Shown here: positions 61,326-64,000 of the stretch, piece after piece | How positions within the stretch are numbered: the stretch's first letter is position 1 | Layout: each line of letters starts with the position of its first letter | Source: Zymoseptoria tritici IPO323 | Taxonomy: Eukaryota; Ascomycota; Dothideomycetes; Mycosphaerellales; Mycosphaerellaceae | Length of the DNA: 64,000 nucleotides | Assembly: GCF_000219625.1 (NCBI RefSeq) | Contig: NC_018199.1 | Location: forward strand, 62,001 to 126,000 | Direction of reading: 5' to 3' | Program-made: the position numbers and the translations under genes | Notes under the pieces: model-generated | Databases searched by the model: none | Seen by the model: only the letters and a program-made list of their open reading frames with translations | What the model was told of the DNA's origin: nothing

Positions 61326-61502
61326 TCTGAGTTGTGTTTCTCTTGACCAACAGCCTTAGCGGCGTCTTGGATCTCGGACAAAGTGGACAGACGGTTAGGG
61401 AGTTTGAGTGTGCAGGGCAGTGGGTATACAGATGAACCTCAACGGCGCAAAGATTCTGCAACGGCTTAGACGTGGAGGTACGGGAAGAGAGAAGAGAAGC
61501 TG

Positions 61503-61978
61503 TCATTGCGGATCTATTTCTGGTTCATCTATAGAGTAGTCGTTAGAAAGTTGCACGGACGCAACGACGAAGAATGCAGTAGACGTACCGAGATCGAGCC
61601 TGCTGCCTCCAACTCTCCTAACAGCTGCAGGTCGCACATCTCCTAGATTGTCCTAAAGTGTTAGCTATACAATCTACAACAAGACAAAACGACTGTGCTA
61701 ACTTGGTCTCGCATCCTCTCTTCTGCGGCAGCGCGTTTTTCACGGCGCTCTTCTCGTCGGTCGACGACTCCCGCAGTCGGACTGCGAGGGGGAGAGCGGC
61801 ACGGTCGAGGAGGGGGCGGGAGAACTACGCAACATAGAGTTCAGAGGGCGTGCGGGCAGCAAATGATAGCTATCGATCGTACAGAGTGCGTATTTGGCTG
61901 GTGCTACTAGAAACACATCGTTAGTATCAAGCAGTAGAAGTGTTCGGCGATCGGAAACTTACTTCGGTCGCGAACCAT
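61503..61978 (-). CDS. Four-exon, 75-residue proline-rich coiled-coil protein
   Basis: Exons 61,978-61,963, 61,824-61,703, 61,652-61,589 and 61,528-61,503. Introns 61,825-61,962 (138 bp), 61,653-61,702 (50 bp, GTTAGC, GCTAAC, TTTAG) and 61,529-61,588 (60 bp, GTACGT, TTCTAAC, TATAG) are all in phase, and the last codons end at TGA 61,503-61,505. The first intron holds an alternative acceptor (TACTAAC ... TTTCTAG, 61,907), so alternative splicing is possible. The product begins MVRDRILPPPPRPCRSPPRS, has a charged helix (DRREERREKRAAAEERMRD) and ends RLDLDEPEIDPQ. No family recognised. Structurally the best-supported novel gene here. Confidence 0.7.
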
Positions 61979-62287
61979 GGTGCCGTTGCTGTTAATGTTG
62001 TTGCTGCTAGTCGAGCGGCGAGCGGGCGGGAGAGAGGGTAGTAGTGGTATGGGAGGGTGATTCTACGAAGCTCTTTAACAGCTGGGCGTTGAAGTCCGCC
62101 ACGTGAAGGGCGAGAGTGGCGACTACATCGGCAGGGAAGTTGTCTTGACAACAAGAAAGCTGTCAAATCGAGGGCAGAGGAGCAAGAGCAAAGCACATAT
62201 TAAGATTGACAATATTTGTATGTGCTCAGCCCTGCCCTAGGAACATTGCGAAGCAATTAGACGAGCCGACTAGATCTAGAGCACGAG
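61979..62287. other. Intergenic, likely divergent promoter
   Basis: Lies between the minus-strand four-exon gene and the plus-strand gene at 62,288. No gene seen. Confidence 0.4.
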
Positions 62288-62895
62288 ATGAACGGCTACA
62301 CGACCGGACAAGGTCGAAGAATACACAACTCCCGAGGCAAGCGACTACCAGACGCCAACGCTGGTGCAGACAACTTCCCGGCAGGAGCGTACATCGTATA
62401 CAAGTCGGCCATATTGCCGATCAGGCCCAAGTCCATTGGCGCCGACCCATCTCCCGCCTATGATAACTCCTCCGACTCTGTCGATCCCATTATAGAGGAA
62501 CAGACCGGACCCGAACTTGTGTCCCGCTTGCGTACGGCTGAACTATTCGAAGGTGGAGGTGGAGGCGGAGGTGAAGATAGACGGCTAGGGGATAGTGTGG
62601 AGGTGCCTCCGGAACACTGCGGCCTTGGACGAAGAAGCTGGACACATCTCCACCAAGCCTCGAAGGAAGAAAGCGGCAAAGGCAGAGAGTCTAGGTCTTC
62701 CGCTTGTGCAAAAGGAACATTGCCCCGGAAGGTCTAGGAGCTTTCTACCACGGTCGGCAACGAACAGCGCAGCAGGATGCATCGATTCTCGAGCGGCCAC
62801 ACTCGTGTTTGGACTCCTCTCTAGCATATGCAGCCATGGGCAAAATTCTCGGCGGCGTAGGTGGAGAGAGACCGGTGGTGGTAGTATTCCTGTAG
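62288..62895 (+). pseudogene. Hypothetical protein gene with two frameshifts
   Basis: ATG 62,288 (GAGATGAAC) opens NGYTTGQGRRIHNSRGKRLP, YIVYKSAILPIRPKSIGADP, an acidic stretch and a Gly run (residues about 90-97). Near 62,600 the protein-like reading shifts to ALDEEAGHISTKPRRKKAAK. Near 62,715 it shifts again to GLGAFYHGRQRTAQQDASIL, ending LAYAAMGKILGGVGGERPVV at 62,895. The unshifted frame alone would give 149 residues. Family unknown. Confidence 0.45.
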
Positions 62896-63380
62896 GCACT
62901 TCTTATGCCTCATTAAGGCTCTGTAGTCCTGGGGTGGCCTGTTGACTCAACGTAGCTGTCTTGACGCATTATCGCCGGTTGCTAGCTCCTCTAAGAACAT
63001 TACTACCTGCGTTCAGCGTCGAGTAAAAGATAGCGATGTCAGTCGCATTGCAAGACCTGCAGAGTGCTCAAAGCAGACTATTTTGCTCGAGTGGTAGCTG
63101 GTTTCAAGATGAGTCGTTGGCAAGCATGAAAGCCGGAACAAATGTCTTGTCGACTGTCGAAGTCGCTGGGCGTTGAGACCGAGGAGAGAGGCTCGTTCGG
63201 ATCTTCTTGCAAATCTGCCTGCTCCAGATTGGCATAGATCTCCGGTTAGTTGAGATGGCTCGGTGAACGGAAATTTTCATGTGTTTGGGAGAGATGGCAG
63301 AGGAAGTCCGAGAGGTCGTTCGCATGCTGCAATCATAGCACAAACACCGACAGCAAAGCGCTGACGCTTGGGGATTGACA
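62896..63380. other. No supported gene
   Basis: A minus frame (63,104-63,418) is Ser/Arg-rich without motifs. Confidence 0.35.
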
Positions 63381-64000
63381 GGGATTAGCGACCTGTTCTG
63401 CCTGTACCCAAACATCATGGTTTTCGATGGTACGTGTCAAGTCCATGGATCGATCGACTGTGGCAACGCCGACTCTAGCAACGAGGAGATTGCCACTTCG
63501 CCGCCACCCGCTTCTGACTTGCCCCAAGTCCTCGTCATTTAGTCCGCTGGCAGCCACGCGGACGACATGCATCCACCGTACCACGCCGTCCCTCCATCTG
63601 CTACGCCATCGATGTCGTCGGCTGACGGCGGGGAGGCTCCGAAGTACTCAAGCAGCAATGTACCATCGTCTGCCCAAGCCCAGAATCCGGCCTCCTCCCC
63701 ACAATCATCACCACTACCGCGAGGCAAGCCATTGCTCCAACAAGCAGCTACCTTGGCCGAGTCGGAGCTCCACGTTGAGCGCCAGGTCTACAGTAACGAT
63801 CCCATCGACCACGCCACGCCATCGTCCGTCCGGAGCAGGACCGACAAGCTGTGGGTCCCTCGAGCCGTGGTGTTGGTAAGCGCGGTCACTGATTTCAGAC
63901 TGCTTGCTGGGTCTTTGTCTTCCCTACTTTCCTATTCTTCGGCGGCGGAGGCATTGATGGTGGTGATGAAGGATCTTAGGCGTTGCGCTTGCGTTTTCGT
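63381..64000 (+). CDS. Hypothetical gene running off the right edge
   Basis: From ATG 63,567 the plus strand is open for 144 codons to the window end: MHPPYHAVPPSATPSMSSAD, a Ser/Pro/Ala/Gln-rich disordered part, then TLAESELHVERQVYSNDPID and LWVPRAVVL followed by a donor-like GTAAGC (63,876). Upstream, an exon candidate 63,381-63,430 (ISDLFCLYPNIMVFD) sits between an acceptor (ATTGACAG) and a donor (GTACGT). An intron 63,431-63,541 with a CTGAC branch would lead to SAGSHADDM in front of the ATG, although the phase is one base off. Family unknown. Confidence 0.5.

Overview
The window reads as nuclear DNA of a filamentous ascomycete. My best guess is a Dothideomycete, but I cannot name a species from the sequence alone. 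The evidence is moderate GC, short introns (mostly 47-80 bp) with GT...AG ends and CTAAC/CTGAC-type branch sites, Kozak-like starts, microsatellites and a Ty1/copia element. Nothing looks bacterial. Many long open frames use no ATG or are antisense or out-of-frame shadows, so frames were judged on ATG, splice sites, phase, paralogy and protein-like composition.

Most of the window looks like an accessory, gene-poor region full of decaying genes. Recognisable families are few: a broken ZZ zinc finger (7.8-8.3 kb), a deleted Ty1/copia element on the minus strand (25.3-27.75 kb), a two-exon chromodomain protein (47.9-48.9 kb), a retroelement integrase C-terminus (49.4-50.0 kb) and a divergent LSm3-like Sm-fold gene (60.7-61.3 kb). 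One very long intact frame (10.5-12.9 kb, 816 codons) may be a degenerate Ulp1/C48-like protein. Other supported genes are short, intron-containing and lineage-restricted as far as I can tell. The clearest is a four-exon, 75-residue gene at 61.5-62.0 kb.

Layout: 0-10 kb holds several frameshifted minus-strand genes and a 19-bp minisatellite. 10-13 kb is the 816-codon gene. 13-25 kb has weak coding traces only. 25-28 kb is the copia remnant. 28-31 kb has a two-exon gene, a broken gene and an intact nuclear-type protein. 32-37 kb is a dense minus-strand cluster of multi-exon genes, several broken. 37-46 kb mixes broken plus-strand genes with tandem duplications. 46-50 kb has a paralogue of the 28-kb gene, the chromodomain gene and the integrase remnant. 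50-60 kb is mostly pseudogenes. 60-64 kb is the most gene-like part, and one gene runs off the right edge.

Two patterns recur. Small paralogous families are scattered in the window (28.3/46.5 kb; 46.2/54.0 kb; 25.45/37.5 kb). Decay occurs mainly by in-frame TAG/TGA codons, single-base frameshifts and short tandem duplications. I saw no operons, rRNA or CRISPR array, and no convincing tRNA. Functional links between the genes cannot be inferred.
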